Below are positions 11,468 through 21,073 of a DNA stretch of 64,000 nt, one piece after another. The stretch is taken from positions 1-64,000 of the forward strand of contig CALGTK010000268.1 in assembly GCA_937904325.1 (NCBI GenBank), written 5' to 3'. This DNA is from an uncultured Planctomyces sp. (lineage in GTDB: Bacteria; Planctomycetota; Planctomycetia; Planctomycetales; Planctomycetaceae). The position numbers and the translations under genes are program-made. The notes under the pieces were generated by a model, which did not search any database, was not told where the DNA came from, and saw only the letters and a program-made list of their open reading frames with translations. Position 1 is the stretch's first letter; the number at the start of each line of letters is the position of its first letter.

Positions 11468-11523
11468 CTTGAATTTCTCTCTGCGAAGGATAAGGTCGTG
11501 CTCCGAAAGCAGTTCAGTCCATG

Positions 11524-12294
11524 CTATTTCCTGCGGCGATTGACGATACCTTCAAGTTTCTTTCGCTCCGCTTCCAGAACGTCATCAGCGATCTTTGCCG
11601 GTGCGACTTCCTTCATATCAAGCTTTTCGCCGGCTGGCAGAGTTCGCAGTTTGATTGCGCGGTACCAGACCGGGTCACCGTGGTCCTGCAGCGAAAGATG
11701 GGCTCCGCGTGCCGGTAGTTTGGCTCCGCGTTTTTCCAGTATGTCGACGTTGAACCCCCACTTCGAATCGGAATAGTCGAAGTGGATGACTTTCTTACCG
11801 TTCAGCCAGTGCTGGATGATCTTGCCTTTGCAGACGACCCGACCTTCGTTCCATTCTCCGACTGGGTTCGTCGCGTCGTGTGACGGAGCCATGCAGAAGT
11901 AGAGCGATGCCGCACTCGTGCGCGGATTCTTTCCGTCGACGTGCACACTGTTGTCGAGAATCTGGTACTCGTACTGCCCCGGTCGATAGTAGACGCCGCT
12001 GTTGCTGCCTTTGGCGACTTTCCACTGGAAGCGCAATTCGAAGTCGTCTGGAATTTTCTTCGCCTTATAAACAAGGCTGCCGCCTTTGCCTTCGCGAGTT
12101 ACTATTCCGTCTTCGACTTTCCAGTTCCCTTTGTGTTCCCAGCCACCGTCGAGGCTCTTGCCATTGAAGAGCGTTTCGAAACCCGCGGCCGACTCTGCTT
12201 CCGTCAGCGCGTTTACGTCTCCGGCCTCGGAGAAATGACCATAAGTGGCGACTGCGGAAAACGCGACAGCAGCTATGACAAGTTGCTTCGTCAT
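11524..12294 (-). CDS. Secreted DUF1080 (3-keto-disaccharide hydrolase) protein
   Basis: The protein has 256 residues with a signal peptide at about 1-24. The DUF1080 domain begins with GFETLFNGKSLDGGWEHKGNWKVEDG and continues through FELRFQWKVAKGSNSGVYYR, YQILDNSVH and NEGRVVCKGKIIQHWLNGKKV. DUF1080 is a concanavalin-like jelly-roll domain linked in the literature to 3-keto-glucoside/disaccharide hydrolysis and found in high copy number in planctomycetes. It would act in the periplasm or at the cell surface. The following gene on the same strand is a sulfatase, suggesting joint processing of a substituted glycan. The C-terminal tail (about 35 residues) is charged and probably not part of the domain. 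Confidence 0.9.
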   Translation of the reverse strand: MTKQLVIAAVAFSAVATYGHFSEAGDVNALTEAESAAGFETLFNGKSLDGGWEHKGNWKVEDGIVTREGKGGSLVYKAKKIPDDFELRFQWKVAKGSNSGVYYRPGQYEYQILDNSVHVDGKNPRTSAASLYFCMAPSHDATNPVGEWNEGRVVCKGKIIQHWLNGKKVIHFDYSDSKWGFNVDILEKRGAKLPARGAHLSLQDHGDPVWYRAIKLRTLPAGEKLDMKEVAPAKIADDVLEAERKKLEGIVNRRRK

Positions 12295-12446
12295 GGTGAA
12301 GAACCTTTCGCAAGATGAGCGATGAGCATGGTCAACGAAGGAGTGCGTGACGGGCCGAATTTCTGCTAATCCGGATACGACAATTATTTACCAGGTCGCC
12401 CTGGCGAGCACGAGAGTCAAAACATTACACGATTCCGAGCTGCAAT

Positions 12447-12932
12447 TCACTTCTTGCCTTCGGCTCGGCGTGCCCGGAAAAATTCCTGCAGAATCGCTCG
12501 GCAATCGTGTTCCATCACGCCGCCGAGGACGGTGCATCGATGATTCAGGCGATCGTCTTCCGTAATGTTGTACAGCGTGTGGCAAGCCCCGCCTTTCGGA
12601 TCCGTTGTGCCGTAAATCACAGTTGGGATCCGGGCCTGCACGATCGCACCGGCACACATCGGGCACGGTTCAAGTGTCACGACCAGCATACAGTCTGTGA
12701 GCCGCCACGAGCCAAGTGACTCAGCCGCCTGAGTGATAGCGATGATTTCCGCATGCGCGGTCGGATCCTGCAGAGTCTCGCGCTGGTTATAGCCAGTTCC
12801 GATGATCGAATCCTCGTGAATGATCACTGCTCCAACGGGAACCTCACCAAGCTCGCAGGCCGTGGCTGCTTCGTCCATCGCGCGGCGCATCCATGCCTCG
12901 TAAGGCTGCAGAGGGTTGTCAGCAAATATCAC
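12447..12932 (-). CDS. tadA: tRNA-specific adenosine deaminase TadA
   Basis: TadA converts adenosine-34 of the tRNA-Arg(ACG) anticodon to inosine, an essential cytoplasmic modification. The 161-residue protein has the zinc-binding cytidine-deaminase signature: HAE at 60-62, with Glu62 as proton shuttle, and PCPMCAGA with Cys90 and Cys93. The conserved N-terminal MRRAMDEAA and EVPVGAVI segments and [21 protein letters not shown] are typical of TadA rather than of free cytidine deaminases. The start codon is GTG at 12932. An in-frame ATG at 12890 would remove residues that align with the family N-terminus. The gene stands alone between the DUF1080 and RTX genes. Confidence 0.93.
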   Translation of the reverse strand: MIFADNPLQPYEAWMRRAMDEAATACELGEVPVGAVIIHEDSIIGTGYNQRETLQDPTAHAEIIAITQAAESLGSWRLTDCMLVVTLEPCPMCAGAIVQARIPTVIYGTTDPKGGACHTLYNITEDDRLNHRCTVLGGVMEHDCRAILQEFFRARRAEGKK

Positions 12933-13042
12933 GAACGTGGGCTTCCGAGAACGAGCTATCGAGTGAGAATTCTTAAACCGAGGCTGAACTCAAGCGTCCC
13001 GGTGATGCTCCAAAGTGTCGCCTCATCGTAGCAGCCAATGCC

Positions 13043-16000
13043 CTACGGAGCGATAAAGCCCTCAACGTACCAATTGACAAACGTTTCGTCGATAACGTCG
13101 TCCTTTGTGTCTACAAGCGTGTCGACACCGCCACCCGTCGCCAGAGTGTCCTGCTCGCTACCGCCGTCGATTAAGTCGTCGCCGCCGCCACCGACCAGTA
13201 AATCACCGTCAAGTCCACCGACGAGCTGGTCAGCACCGTCGCCAGCGTCCAATGTGTCCGAGCCAGCTTCACCAAACAGGATGTCGTTTCCGGAGTTGCC
13301 AAGCACCACGTCATTGCCCGCGCGGCCGTAAAGAACGTCGCTGCTTCCACCGCCGACAAGCCGGTCGTCACCGTCACCACCATCGAGCGTGTCTTCATCA
13401 GCGTTGCCGTTAAGCAGATCGTTACCGGCGTGTCCTTCAACACTGTCGGCTCCGGCTCCACCTGTCACGGTATCGTCGCCGGCCTGGCCCAACAGTGTGT
13501 CACCCCCGTCAGCTCCAAAGAGACTGTCGTTGCCATCACCACCGTCGATGGTCTCGTCACCAAGGCCACCTGAAATCGTATCGTCACCGCCTCCGCCGAA
13601 TGCTGAGTTGGCATGTATCGACGTGCCTGTACCAGCAACCGGTGCAGCGGGCAATAAAATTAAATCGGCATCCCTGCCTCCGCTGATGGTGAATCCGATG
13701 AAACCGTCAGTCGACATCGACGCATCGATCGTGTCCTGGCCACCGTCGCCGCTGATCGAAAACTCAAAGTTGTTCAGCTCGTAAGTCGGATAATTACTCG
13801 CAAAGCCTGTCAATCCGTCGGTTGTTATCTGGTCGTTTCCATGTCGACCTTCGATCGTAGCTGCCTCGAATCTTGTCGCGTTGAGTAGCGTTGCCCCAAT
13901 TTCGACTTGCAGTGCGTGGTCAATTGCCGACAGATCAATCACATCGTTACCGTCAGAACCGACAATCTGTAGTACGTCGACTCCGATGTCACCGTCAAAA
14001 ACATCGGCACCGTGGCCAGACCGCCACGCAGCGATGTCGTCGCCCAGACCGCCAGACACTTGATCTTCTCCTTCGCGACCGCGCAACACATCATCGCCGG
14101 CTCCGCCTCTCAGCGTGTCGTTTCCAAAGTCGCCAATCAGATGGTCATTGCCAGCGCTGCCGGAGATGACGTCGTCCCCCGATTCGCCATTCAAGTGATC
14201 GTTTCCGGTACCGCCGAAGAGCGTGTCGTTTCCCGGTCCGCCAAAAAGCGAATCAGCTTCTCCGGAAGTCACAATCCGTGCTGATTCTGGAGACGCAGGA
14301 ACAAACACGTATTCCGGCATACCTCCCACATCAGCCGTCGTCTCTACTTTTCGACCGGTTCGGTTAATGATTCCGCTGATGACGCGCGAGTCTCCGACAG
14401 TCCGCGACCAGGGCGTCGCACCGACAGCTGTCAGTACGTGGTTGTAAACCTGGTTGACCGGCAAGACGTTCATCGCCGCCAGAGAATCGATCATCCATTG
14501 TTGCGGAGGTTCGTTGACTTCCGGATCGTAGACGCCGTCAGCCGTCAAACCTCGAATCGAGCCGATACCCGCCTTATAGGAAACATTCCAGTCGTAGGCT
14601 TCTTGATTGTCAAAGTCTACGGGAGTGGTAAACAACGGCGTGGTCCGTCCCTCGTTTGGCTCCATGACCTGATCGGCAGCCTGGAAAAAGTTATCCGCAA
14701 GATAGATTTCCGTACCGACACCGACACCCGGCTGAGCTTCCAGCAACGCGATGTGTCCCTGCGAATTTGGCCCCGGAATTACGAGATTGCCAATGGCCGC
14801 AACTTGAGCGCCATCGCCCACAAGGACCGTCCGACTAAGTGGATTATAGATAACATTGTTGACCATCAGCCCGCCGGTGTGACCGTCCAGAGCTGTGCCA
14901 AATGCAAACTTTGGAGCACGTTTTCGCGGGCTGGTAAACACGGAATTGCTGATTGTAACTTCCGTGGCACCCGCCCCGGCAAGCAAGCCATGCGCGTGGT
15001 TGTCTTTGTCAAGCGGCTCGGCAAACAACACTCGATCGAAAGTTACTCGCCGCGATCCCGCCCAGATATCGGCAAGTTCGTCCTGGGACCAAAAAAGCGA
15101 CACGTTCTGAATAAGTACGTCTTCAGACGCTTGAATCGTCAACGTGTCTCGTTGCCCACGGTTGCTCACACCGACCGTATCATCACCCTGGACCATCGTG
15201 ATGTGCTTGATCGTGACGTTCGACGCGTTCTGAATCAGGATTCGAGCTCCAACGATTGAGATACCAGGCGATGGAGCGGTGCTGCCATCAATCGTGATGT
15301 TGGAATTCGTCAGCAGAATCTCGTAGTCGGGACGTTCAACTGAAGTACTGCGCAGATCAATGATACCTCCAACATCGAACACGACATGACGGTTAACTTG
15401 TGAGATGGCATCTGTCAGCGAACCGGGACCGTCTGGCGACAACGTCGTTACATGAACGACTTTCTGTTCAATGCTCGAGACGCTCTGAATGAGATCATCA
15501 CCATTCCCGCCGTCCAATGAATCGCGATTGCCGCCGCCGATCAGTGTGTCGTCACCAGCGCCGCCCGAAACGGAATCGTCACCGGCGCCGCCATTAATGT
15601 TGTCCGCTCCACCTCCACCCTTGAGTACGTCGCTGCCCAGTCCACCAGTAAGTTGATCGTTGCCGAGACCACCGTCCAACGTATCGCTAGTCCCACTGTG
15701 CCCACTGAGAATATCATCGCCCGCATTTCCGGAGATCAGATCGCTTCCCGTACCGCCAAGCAGCGTGTCGTTACCGGCGCCACCAGTCATAGTGTCGGGT
15801 CCGGGTCCTCCCATTGCTGCGGACGGAATCGCAGTGAGATTCTCGAACTGATCGCGGCCGCCTTTTCCCATAAAAGACACCAGGCTGACTGACGCCAGTG
15901 GGTAAGTTGATGTCTTTGAGTTATGCGTGACTCGAATCTCGGACGCATCAAATGACTCTACGATGACATGATCGCCGTAATTTGTCCCGATGATCGACAA

Positions 16001-16162
16001 GACGCCAGTTGCTGGATCAAGGGTCGCTGCGAGCACTAATCGCGACTCCAGAATCTCTGACCGCAGGTTCCAATTTGCACCAGTTCGCGCAACAAATCGG
16101 TTCCTGTACCGACGCCGCGGTGTACGAAACAAATATCGGAATGGCCCGCAAAAGCAGAACAT
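13043..16162 (-). CDS. Pectate-lyase-like beta-helix protein flanked by RTX calcium-binding repeats
   Basis: This 1039-residue exported protein begins with a basic leader and the planctomycete export-type motif EILESRLVLAA (about residues 35-45). A first block of RTX nonapeptides (GGxGxDxx, e.g. GGAGNDTLLGG) covers about 118-225. A right-handed beta-helix domain related to pectate lyases (about 235-620) follows. It includes GPGSLTDAISQVNRHVVFDVGG, NITIDGSTAPSPGISI, NVTIKHITM and a C-terminal VGGMPEY segment typical of planctomycete polysaccharide lyases. A longer RTX array then runs nearly to the end. Catalytic residues were not assigned. The RTX repeats should bind calcium and fold outside the cell. 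No type I secretion genes are nearby. Pectate or another uronic-acid polymer is the inferred substrate. Confidence 0.82.
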   Translation of the reverse strand: MFCFCGPFRYLFRTPRRRYRNRFVARTGANWNLRSEILESRLVLAATLDPATGVLSIIGTNYGDHVIVESFDASEIRVTHNSKTSTYPLASVSLVSFMGKGGRDQFENLTAIPSAAMGGPGPDTMTGGAGNDTLLGGTGSDLISGNAGDDILSGHSGTSDTLDGGLGNDQLTGGLGSDVLKGGGGADNINGGAGDDSVSGGAGDDTLIGGGNRDSLDGGNGDDLIQSVSSIEQKVVHVTTLSPDGPGSLTDAISQVNRHVVFDVGGIIDLRSTSVERPDYEILLTNSNITIDGSTAPSPGISIVGARILIQNASNVTIKHITMVQGDDTVGVSNRGQRDTLTIQASEDVLIQNVSLFWSQDELADIWAGSRRVTFDRVLFAEPLDKDNHAHGLLAGAGATEVTISNSVFTSPRKRAPKFAFGTALDGHTGGLMVNNVIYNPLSRTVLVGDGAQVAAIGNLVIPGPNSQGHIALLEAQPGVGVGTEIYLADNFFQAADQVMEPNEGRTTPLFTTPVDFDNQEAYDWNVSYKAGIGSIRGLTADGVYDPEVNEPPQQWMIDSLAAMNVLPVNQVYNHVLTAVGATPWSRTVGDSRVISGIINRTGRKVETTADVGGMPEYVFVPASPESARIVTSGEADSLFGGPGNDTLFGGTGNDHLNGESGDDVISGSAGNDHLIGDFGNDTLRGGAGDDVLRGREGEDQVSGGLGDDIAAWRSGHGADVFDGDIGVDVLQIVGSDGNDVIDLSAIDHALQVEIGATLLNATRFEAATIEGRHGNDQITTDGLTGFASNYPTYELNNFEFSISGDGGQDTIDASMSTDGFIGFTISGGRDADLILLPAAPVAGTGTSIHANSAFGGGGDDTISGGLGDETIDGGDGNDSLFGADGGDTLLGQAGDDTVTGGAGADSVEGHAGNDLLNGNADEDTLDGGDGDDRLVGGGSSDVLYGRAGNDVVLGNSGNDILFGEAGSDTLDAGDGADQLVGGLDGDLLVGGGGDDLIDGGSEQDTLATGGGVDTLVDTKDDVIDETFVNWYVEGFIAP

Positions 16163-16780
16163 CTGGATGGTGACCTCTCACGTCACAAGATGTGCATCTG
16201 CAGAAGCAGATGCCAGCGAGCCTCCAGCTCAGCGTGGACAAGGACATGCATCCCCGGCACTTCAATATCTCAGAAAACTAAATAATCAATCGCTGCAGCG
16301 TGACCGCCAGGTTGTTCAAAGGCGATGGACACCGTCGAGGACACAAAGTGGCAGCGTGTCATCAGGCTTCACCGTGACAGTACAGCAGCCGAAACCGTGT
16401 CGCAAGATGCGTCTGATAGCTCGTCAAAAATCATTCGAGCCTGCAAATATAATAATTTCGAGTATCTACTCTTCTAATCACACACGCTACGACCGCATCC
16501 TGCTGTAGCGCGCCGATTTCAAATTTAATCCGGTTTGTCACGTTAAAATGGCCATCGACAATAGCTTCAAAACTTCAGCAAACAGTTTCAGCTTAGATTC
16601 TCTTTTGACAGGCAAGCATGGAAATCCTGCCCGAGCTGACAACGAAACAACTGTCTGTGCGATGAAACTCTCAGAAACGGCACAATCAGGCGTCGCAACG
16701 GGCCAGAATTCAGACCGTTTGTGGCAAAGCCTGCACAAGTTGATCGACAGCGGCCTCGTTCGGCTATCAACGTCAGAAGA
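16163..16780. other. Intergenic region, no supported gene
   Basis: This 618-bp stretch lies between the start of the leftward RTX lyase gene and the end of the leftward seven-gene operon. Frames at 16548-16823 (+) and 16538-16738 (-) are open, but neither encodes a recognisable domain and one overlaps the operon's last gene. The DNA is AT-richer than its neighbours around 16440-16600. The promoter of the lyase gene must lie in its left part. Confidence 0.4.
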
Positions 16781-18502
16781 CTACTTGTTTCGACCGGTTG
16801 AAAGGTCGTACGTCGCCCGCTGAATTCGCAACTGTCGACCCGAAAGCGTTCTGAACTGCTTGCGCAATTCCGGTGCACCTGCCTGGTCGCCTTCAATCAT
16901 TCGCCCCAACTGACGAGTTCGCCGGTTCACTCGTAACTGCAGCGAACGCAGCATTTTCAACTCAGACAATGCATCGACCAGTGGCTTATCCTGCGGTTGT
17001 CCTTGTTGCTGTTGGCTTTGCTTCTGCTCTTCGTCTTTCTTCTTTTCCATTTCTTTCTGCAGCGCATCGACCATTTCTTCAATGGCTTCGATGACTGCCT
17101 GCTCAAGAGTCTGCGTCAACTCACCGGCTTTTCCCTGATCGAGTAACTCAACGATCGAAGCTGCATCTTCGCGGATGGCCTGGACAGCTTCCGGAAACGC
17201 GACAGACGAGCCTTCTTCCCGTAACACAACAAGTGCCTTATCGACTTCCTGAAGAATCTCTTCTTCCTGCGTCGCCAGTTGCCTCCCACGAGCACTCAGA
17301 TTGTCACTCTGATCTTCGGATTCTTTGTCCAAGCGAAGAGTTTCCTGGTAGACCAACAGCTGCATGCTGAGCATTTTGCGGAACCGTGACTCCAGCGACG
17401 CCAATGTCAGGCTCTTCTCTTCTTCGCGAAGTTGTCGCAGAATTTCTTCCAGCTTCTCCTTGGCTTCGAGCAGCTGCCGAATCGCTTCGTCCTGATGCCT
17501 CGATGCCTTCCCGCGATCCTTCTTTTCCTTCAGTTCCTGAATCGCCTTCTCCATCTCCTGTCGAGCTTCTTCCAAATCCTCGCGACCCGGTGTCTGCGGC
17601 TGATTATTTGGCTCGCCCGACTCAGGTTGTCCGTCTTTCGGTTGTCCGTCTTTCGGTTGTCCGTCTTTCGGTTGTCCGTCTTTCGGCTCGCCCTTTGAAG
17701 GTTCACCATCTTTTGGCTTACCGTCCTTTGGTTCGGCTGGTTTGGTCTCTCCGTCCTTCGGATCACCGCTTTTCGGGTCCTTCGGTTCCGCGTCTCCATC
17801 CTTTGGTGAGGAAGGATCCTTAGGTTCAGTGTTCTCGCCTTCTGGCTTTGCAGAATTATTTTCGCTCGGCGGCTTGTTAGATTCCCGCTCGGCCTCCTTC
17901 TTTGCATCGTGCTGTTTGATCTTATTGATCAACTCGTCGGCGTCTTTCACGACACCTTCCTGATCGCTTGCCGATTTACTCGGATCAGAACCTCGCTCTG
18001 TATTTGCCCGAACATCCTTCTCTTTGCCGATTATTTTGTTGACGTTCTTCAGAATCGCTTTCACGCGAGCACGTTCGGCTTCAATTTCACTGATGCGGTT
18101 TTCACTTTGCAGAAGATCGAGCAACGTGACAAGACTTGCCACGAGTCCTTCCTGACGCTGAATCGAATCTCCAAACTGCGGATTTTTATCGGCAAGCAGT
18201 TCGTGGATCATACGCATTTGACCAATAACTCGTTCCTGCTGGCTCTTGCTATGAGTTCGAAAAAGCAATTCCGCTCGTTCCGGATCTGCCCTCCGAAGTT
18301 GCTCGGCCATCTGCACGAGTTCTTTTTCAAATCGATCGAAGCGACTCAGGACAGCCTGCTGGCCGATATCCAGCGGCAATTTTTTGCGAGTTGCTGATGT
18401 GGATTCCGCCTTAGCGTCCTGCGCTGTCACTACCGATTCTGCATCGCACAGGCACGACAGCAGAGCGAGTGACAATAACGTCGTTTTAAAGTTCTGGCTC
18501 AT
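16781..18502 (-). CDS. Exported coiled-coil protein with PKDGQ tandem repeat
   Basis: The 573-residue protein has a signal peptide (about 1-28). A helical region of about 150 residues is rich in charged residues. A low-complexity linker dominated by KDGxP and PKD units (about 205-305) includes four exact PKDGQ copies. Long coiled-coil segments rich in E, K and Q follow (DLEEARQEMEKAIQELKEKK onward). I do not recognise a catalytic domain. It is the last gene of the MoxR-DUF58-BatA operon, 78 bp after the preceding membrane protein. It probably acts as a periplasmic scaffold or stalk with the upstream membrane proteins; that is inference. The linker resembles cell-wall-spanning repeats in other bacteria. 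Confidence 0.75.
   Translation of the reverse strand: MSQNFKTTLLSLALLSCLCDAESVVTAQDAKAESTSATRKKLPLDIGQQAVLSRFDRFEKELVQMAEQLRRADPERAELLFRTHSKSQQERVIGQMRMIHELLADKNPQFGDSIQRQEGLVASLVTLLDLLQSENRISEIEAERARVKAILKNVNKIIGKEKDVRANTERGSDPSKSASDQEGVVKDADELINKIKQHDAKKEAERESNKPPSENNSAKPEGENTEPKDPSSPKDGDAEPKDPKSGDPKDGETKPAEPKDGKPKDGEPSKGEPKDGQPKDGQPKDGQPKDGQPESGEPNNQPQTPGREDLEEARQEMEKAIQELKEKKDRGKASRHQDEAIRQLLEAKEKLEEILRQLREEEKSLTLASLESRFRKMLSMQLLVYQETLRLDKESEDQSDNLSARGRQLATQEEEILQEVDKALVVLREEGSSVAFPEAVQAIREDAASIVELLDQGKAGELTQTLEQAVIEAIEEMVDALQKEMEKKKDEEQKQSQQQQGQPQDKPLVDALSELKMLRSLQLRVNRRTRQLGRMIEGDQAGAPELRKQFRTLSGRQLRIQRATYDLSTGRNK
17626..17685. repeat. Four perfect tandem copies of a 15-bp unit (VNTR)
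   Basis: The unit GTTGTCCGTCTTTCG occurs four times without a mismatch at 17626, 17641, 17656 and 17671. It lies in frame within the coiled-coil protein gene and encodes the pentapeptide PKDGQ on the minus strand. Degenerate KDGxP units flank it on both sides. The unit length is a multiple of three, so copy-number change would leave the frame intact. Confidence 0.95.
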
Positions 18503-18580
18503 AGCTCGACTCCGAAAGGCGGCCGTCGCTGTTGTTAAAGACTCAGCAGCAGGATTTAATCGAAAACTAGAAATCCAAGT

Positions 18581-21046
18581 CTACTGCAACGATTCCAGCA
18601 GAAGCTTTCTTTTTCGTTCTTTCTTCGTTCGCTCAAGTAGTCCTCGCTGCTGTTCGAGGATCAACTTCAGTTCCTCAACCGCCTTTTGGAACTCCTTGAG
18701 CTTCTCCATTTCCGCAAGTACACGCTCCATTCGCGCGATCATGCCTCGCAGCATGTCAACGCTGTGATCGATCGCTTCCGTCGCATCGTTGCGACGTTCG
18801 TTCGTCAGGCGGAAGACTCCCAGAGCTTCATCAACGGCTGGAAAGTCGTTCGCGTTGATCAAACCAAGGGGCTTGACAATACGATCATCGATTCGTTCCA
18901 GAGTCTGGGGAGTATGAAGCCCGTTGTTGACAAGCTCCTCACGGATATCCCGAAACGAAATTTCAACTGACGCCGTCTCATTCGCATTCTTCCGTACCGC
19001 ATGCAGCGACCGTTCGGCGCACGCCGTGACCGCAATTTCGATTTCGCGGATCCGTCTTGCTGTGTCGGCTGTTTCCGATTCTTGCTTGTCGGCAAGTAGG
19101 CGTTTCTTCGCGTCCAACCGTGAACGGTGTAGAAGCAAATCCTGTTGAGTATGTTTTGTCTCCGTAATGATCCGCTCAAACTGTGCTCGCAGATTCAGCT
19201 CACGTTGATAAAGCACAGACTGCAACTCTTCGTTGCTGACAACTTTGAAGGCGTACCTCTCTCCGCGCGACGAATGTGGCCCGTTGAGATCGTCTTCGTC
19301 CGTCGCGACGACACTGAGAACCAACTTCTGCCCCAATGATAGATCGAGTGGCAACACATCGAATCGTTCAAACTCTTCGTCACCGTCGCGATCGAGTGCG
19401 AACTCCCTTGGACCGCTGCCGGCTTTGTCAATTGTCAGCGCATTCTGAAACGGACGGGTATTCGAATCTTCCGTCTCGTCGATTTTGAATTCAAACTGGG
19501 CACTTGCCAGTCCATAGTCATCGACCAGCCGACCGAGTACCGGAATGGAGGCCTTGCGGGTAATCGACGTGCCGATCCCTCGCAGGCTTGTCTCAACAAC
19601 GGGTGATTCATCGACGACACCGCCGATCTGAATCCGAGATGGTTCCGCCGTCAGAATCCCGTCAGCGTCTTCCAGGTAGATCCGCAGATTTGTTTCAGGG
19701 GCCAGGATAAACGGCTTTCCAACGTCTGTTACCAGGGAATCCGCACGGGCCCTGGCCGCCTCCGTTTCATAAGTCGTCAGCACAAACGGCACCGAAATTC
19801 GTGTTCCATCTGCGCTAATCCATCGACTGAAGACATCAGCAGGAATATATCGATTCTCTAAAACTTCGTCTTCGTCGCTACGTTGAACAAGCCGCGACTC
19901 TCCTTGCCTTGAAGCGGCAAAAGTCAATTCGTACTGGCCGAATTGTATTCGAACCTGAGTCAACGGTTTGTTACAGGTTGCGTTGAGTAGAAACTCCGTT
20001 TCATTCGGCAATTCAAGCTGCGTCCCGCGAACAGACACACTATCCCGAAGTGGTTTTTGAACCGTTGACTGCGGATTCTGCATCCGCGTGTACGGCGGGT
20101 AAAAACAAGCGAGTTCGACTTGCTCGAGCTGCGGCGGTTCGACGATCTGGACTCGGTACGGAGTTCGATTCACGAAGTCACCGCCGTAAACATAGAACTC
20201 AACATCGTCCAGCAATGCCGCCAGCGAATGGCGAAACGTGTCATCACCGACGCGTGAGCACAGTACCGTTCCCTGACCTCGGCCATTGGCCAATTGGTAT
20301 TTCAATTGCACGCGCTCGGGAACTTTGCGGCCTTCTTCAACATCAATCTGAATGGTGAGATCAGCTCCGCGAGCGTGTTTGTAAAACTGGTTATCAAACT
20401 CTCGAACAATGTCACCAGGCTGAGCGATGACTCGAATGACTAATCCCGTCTCACGGCGCCAATATTCCGCGTCGAGATCGATGAAGCTGTCTTTCCACGT
20501 TTGCAGGGTCGAATTACTGGCAACGGCTAACCCACCAATTGATGCAACGGCGACTGCGGCGGCGACAAGTGCTCGTTGCAAAGGCCCACGATCAAATACA
20601 CTCGCTAAATCTAACTGTCGCGTCACCTTGACCGCTTCGTCGATCGTTCGACCCCCCATCGCGACAGCCAGCTTGCCTTGGTTTGCTGAGTCTACTTCCG
20701 CCAACTCAACTGCCGTCACAAGTCGGTCATCAAGTTCGGGAAACCGTCGCTCCAGCACGAGGGCCAAAGCCTTCGTTCGGTAACTTCGCAGCAGTCGCAG
20801 CGCAACCCAGGACAGCAGTAGAAACACCACAAGTCCGACCACAACCACATCAAAACTTGCGCGAAACCACCGTGGCAATTCTAATCGGCTAACCTGAAAC
20901 CACGCATGATCAACCGCAAGGCTAAGCCAGAACAAGCCACCCAGCAGCGTCAGGATCAGTGCTGCACCTTCCAGCAGGACGTAACGACGAATCCGGCTGC
21001 GAAGCTGCGACAGTACCGACTGTAATTCTGTACGAAGTTCTGACAT
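18581..21046 (-). CDS. Large membrane protein with C-terminal coiled coil (DUF4175-like)
   Basis: The protein has 821 residues. Two transmembrane helices lie near the N-terminus (about 25-48, with LILTLLGGLFWLSLAV, and 65-90, with VVVVGLVVFLLLSWVAL), and a third follows around 160-180. A long periplasmic part has beta-rich segments and a SIGxxVDDYGLASAQFEFKID-like region. A C-terminal coiled coil (about 630-820) ends in a KERKRKL tail. The arrangement resembles DUF4175-type proteins found with MoxR/BatA operons, but I am not certain of the family. It sits 27 bp after the VWA gene and 78 bp before the exported coiled-coil gene. Function is unknown; assembly of an envelope complex is an inference from the operon. 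Confidence 0.75.
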   Translation of the reverse strand: MSELRTELQSVLSQLRSRIRRYVLLEGAALILTLLGGLFWLSLAVDHAWFQVSRLELPRWFRASFDVVVVGLVVFLLLSWVALRLLRSYRTKALALVLERRFPELDDRLVTAVELAEVDSANQGKLAVAMGGRTIDEAVKVTRQLDLASVFDRGPLQRALVAAAVAVASIGGLAVASNSTLQTWKDSFIDLDAEYWRRETGLVIRVIAQPGDIVREFDNQFYKHARGADLTIQIDVEEGRKVPERVQLKYQLANGRGQGTVLCSRVGDDTFRHSLAALLDDVEFYVYGGDFVNRTPYRVQIVEPPQLEQVELACFYPPYTRMQNPQSTVQKPLRDSVSVRGTQLELPNETEFLLNATCNKPLTQVRIQFGQYELTFAASRQGESRLVQRSDEDEVLENRYIPADVFSRWISADGTRISVPFVLTTYETEAARARADSLVTDVGKPFILAPETNLRIYLEDADGILTAEPSRIQIGGVVDESPVVETSLRGIGTSITRKASIPVLGRLVDDYGLASAQFEFKIDETEDSNTRPFQNALTIDKAGSGPREFALDRDGDEEFERFDVLPLDLSLGQKLVLSVVATDEDDLNGPHSSRGERYAFKVVSNEELQSVLYQRELNLRAQFERIITETKHTQQDLLLHRSRLDAKKRLLADKQESETADTARRIREIEIAVTACAERSLHAVRKNANETASVEISFRDIREELVNNGLHTPQTLERIDDRIVKPLGLINANDFPAVDEALGVFRLTNERRNDATEAIDHSVDMLRGMIARMERVLAEMEKLKEFQKAVEELKLILEQQRGLLERTKKERKRKLLLESLQ

Positions 21047-21073
21047 GAACCTATTTCTATGGCAAATACAACG

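Noticed and set aside
14438-15259. Long open frame (273 codons) on the plus strand
   Set aside because: It lies entirely antisense to the pectate-lyase/RTX gene, has no recognisable domain, and its composition follows from the codon pattern of the real gene.
16548-16823. 91-codon plus-strand frame
   Set aside because: No domain; overlaps the end of the coiled-coil gene in antisense. Kept only as an unexplained intergenic stretch.
17600-17720. Possible CRISPR-like array
   Set aside because: The 15-bp units are contiguous without spacers and encode PKDGQ in frame, so this is a coding tandem repeat.
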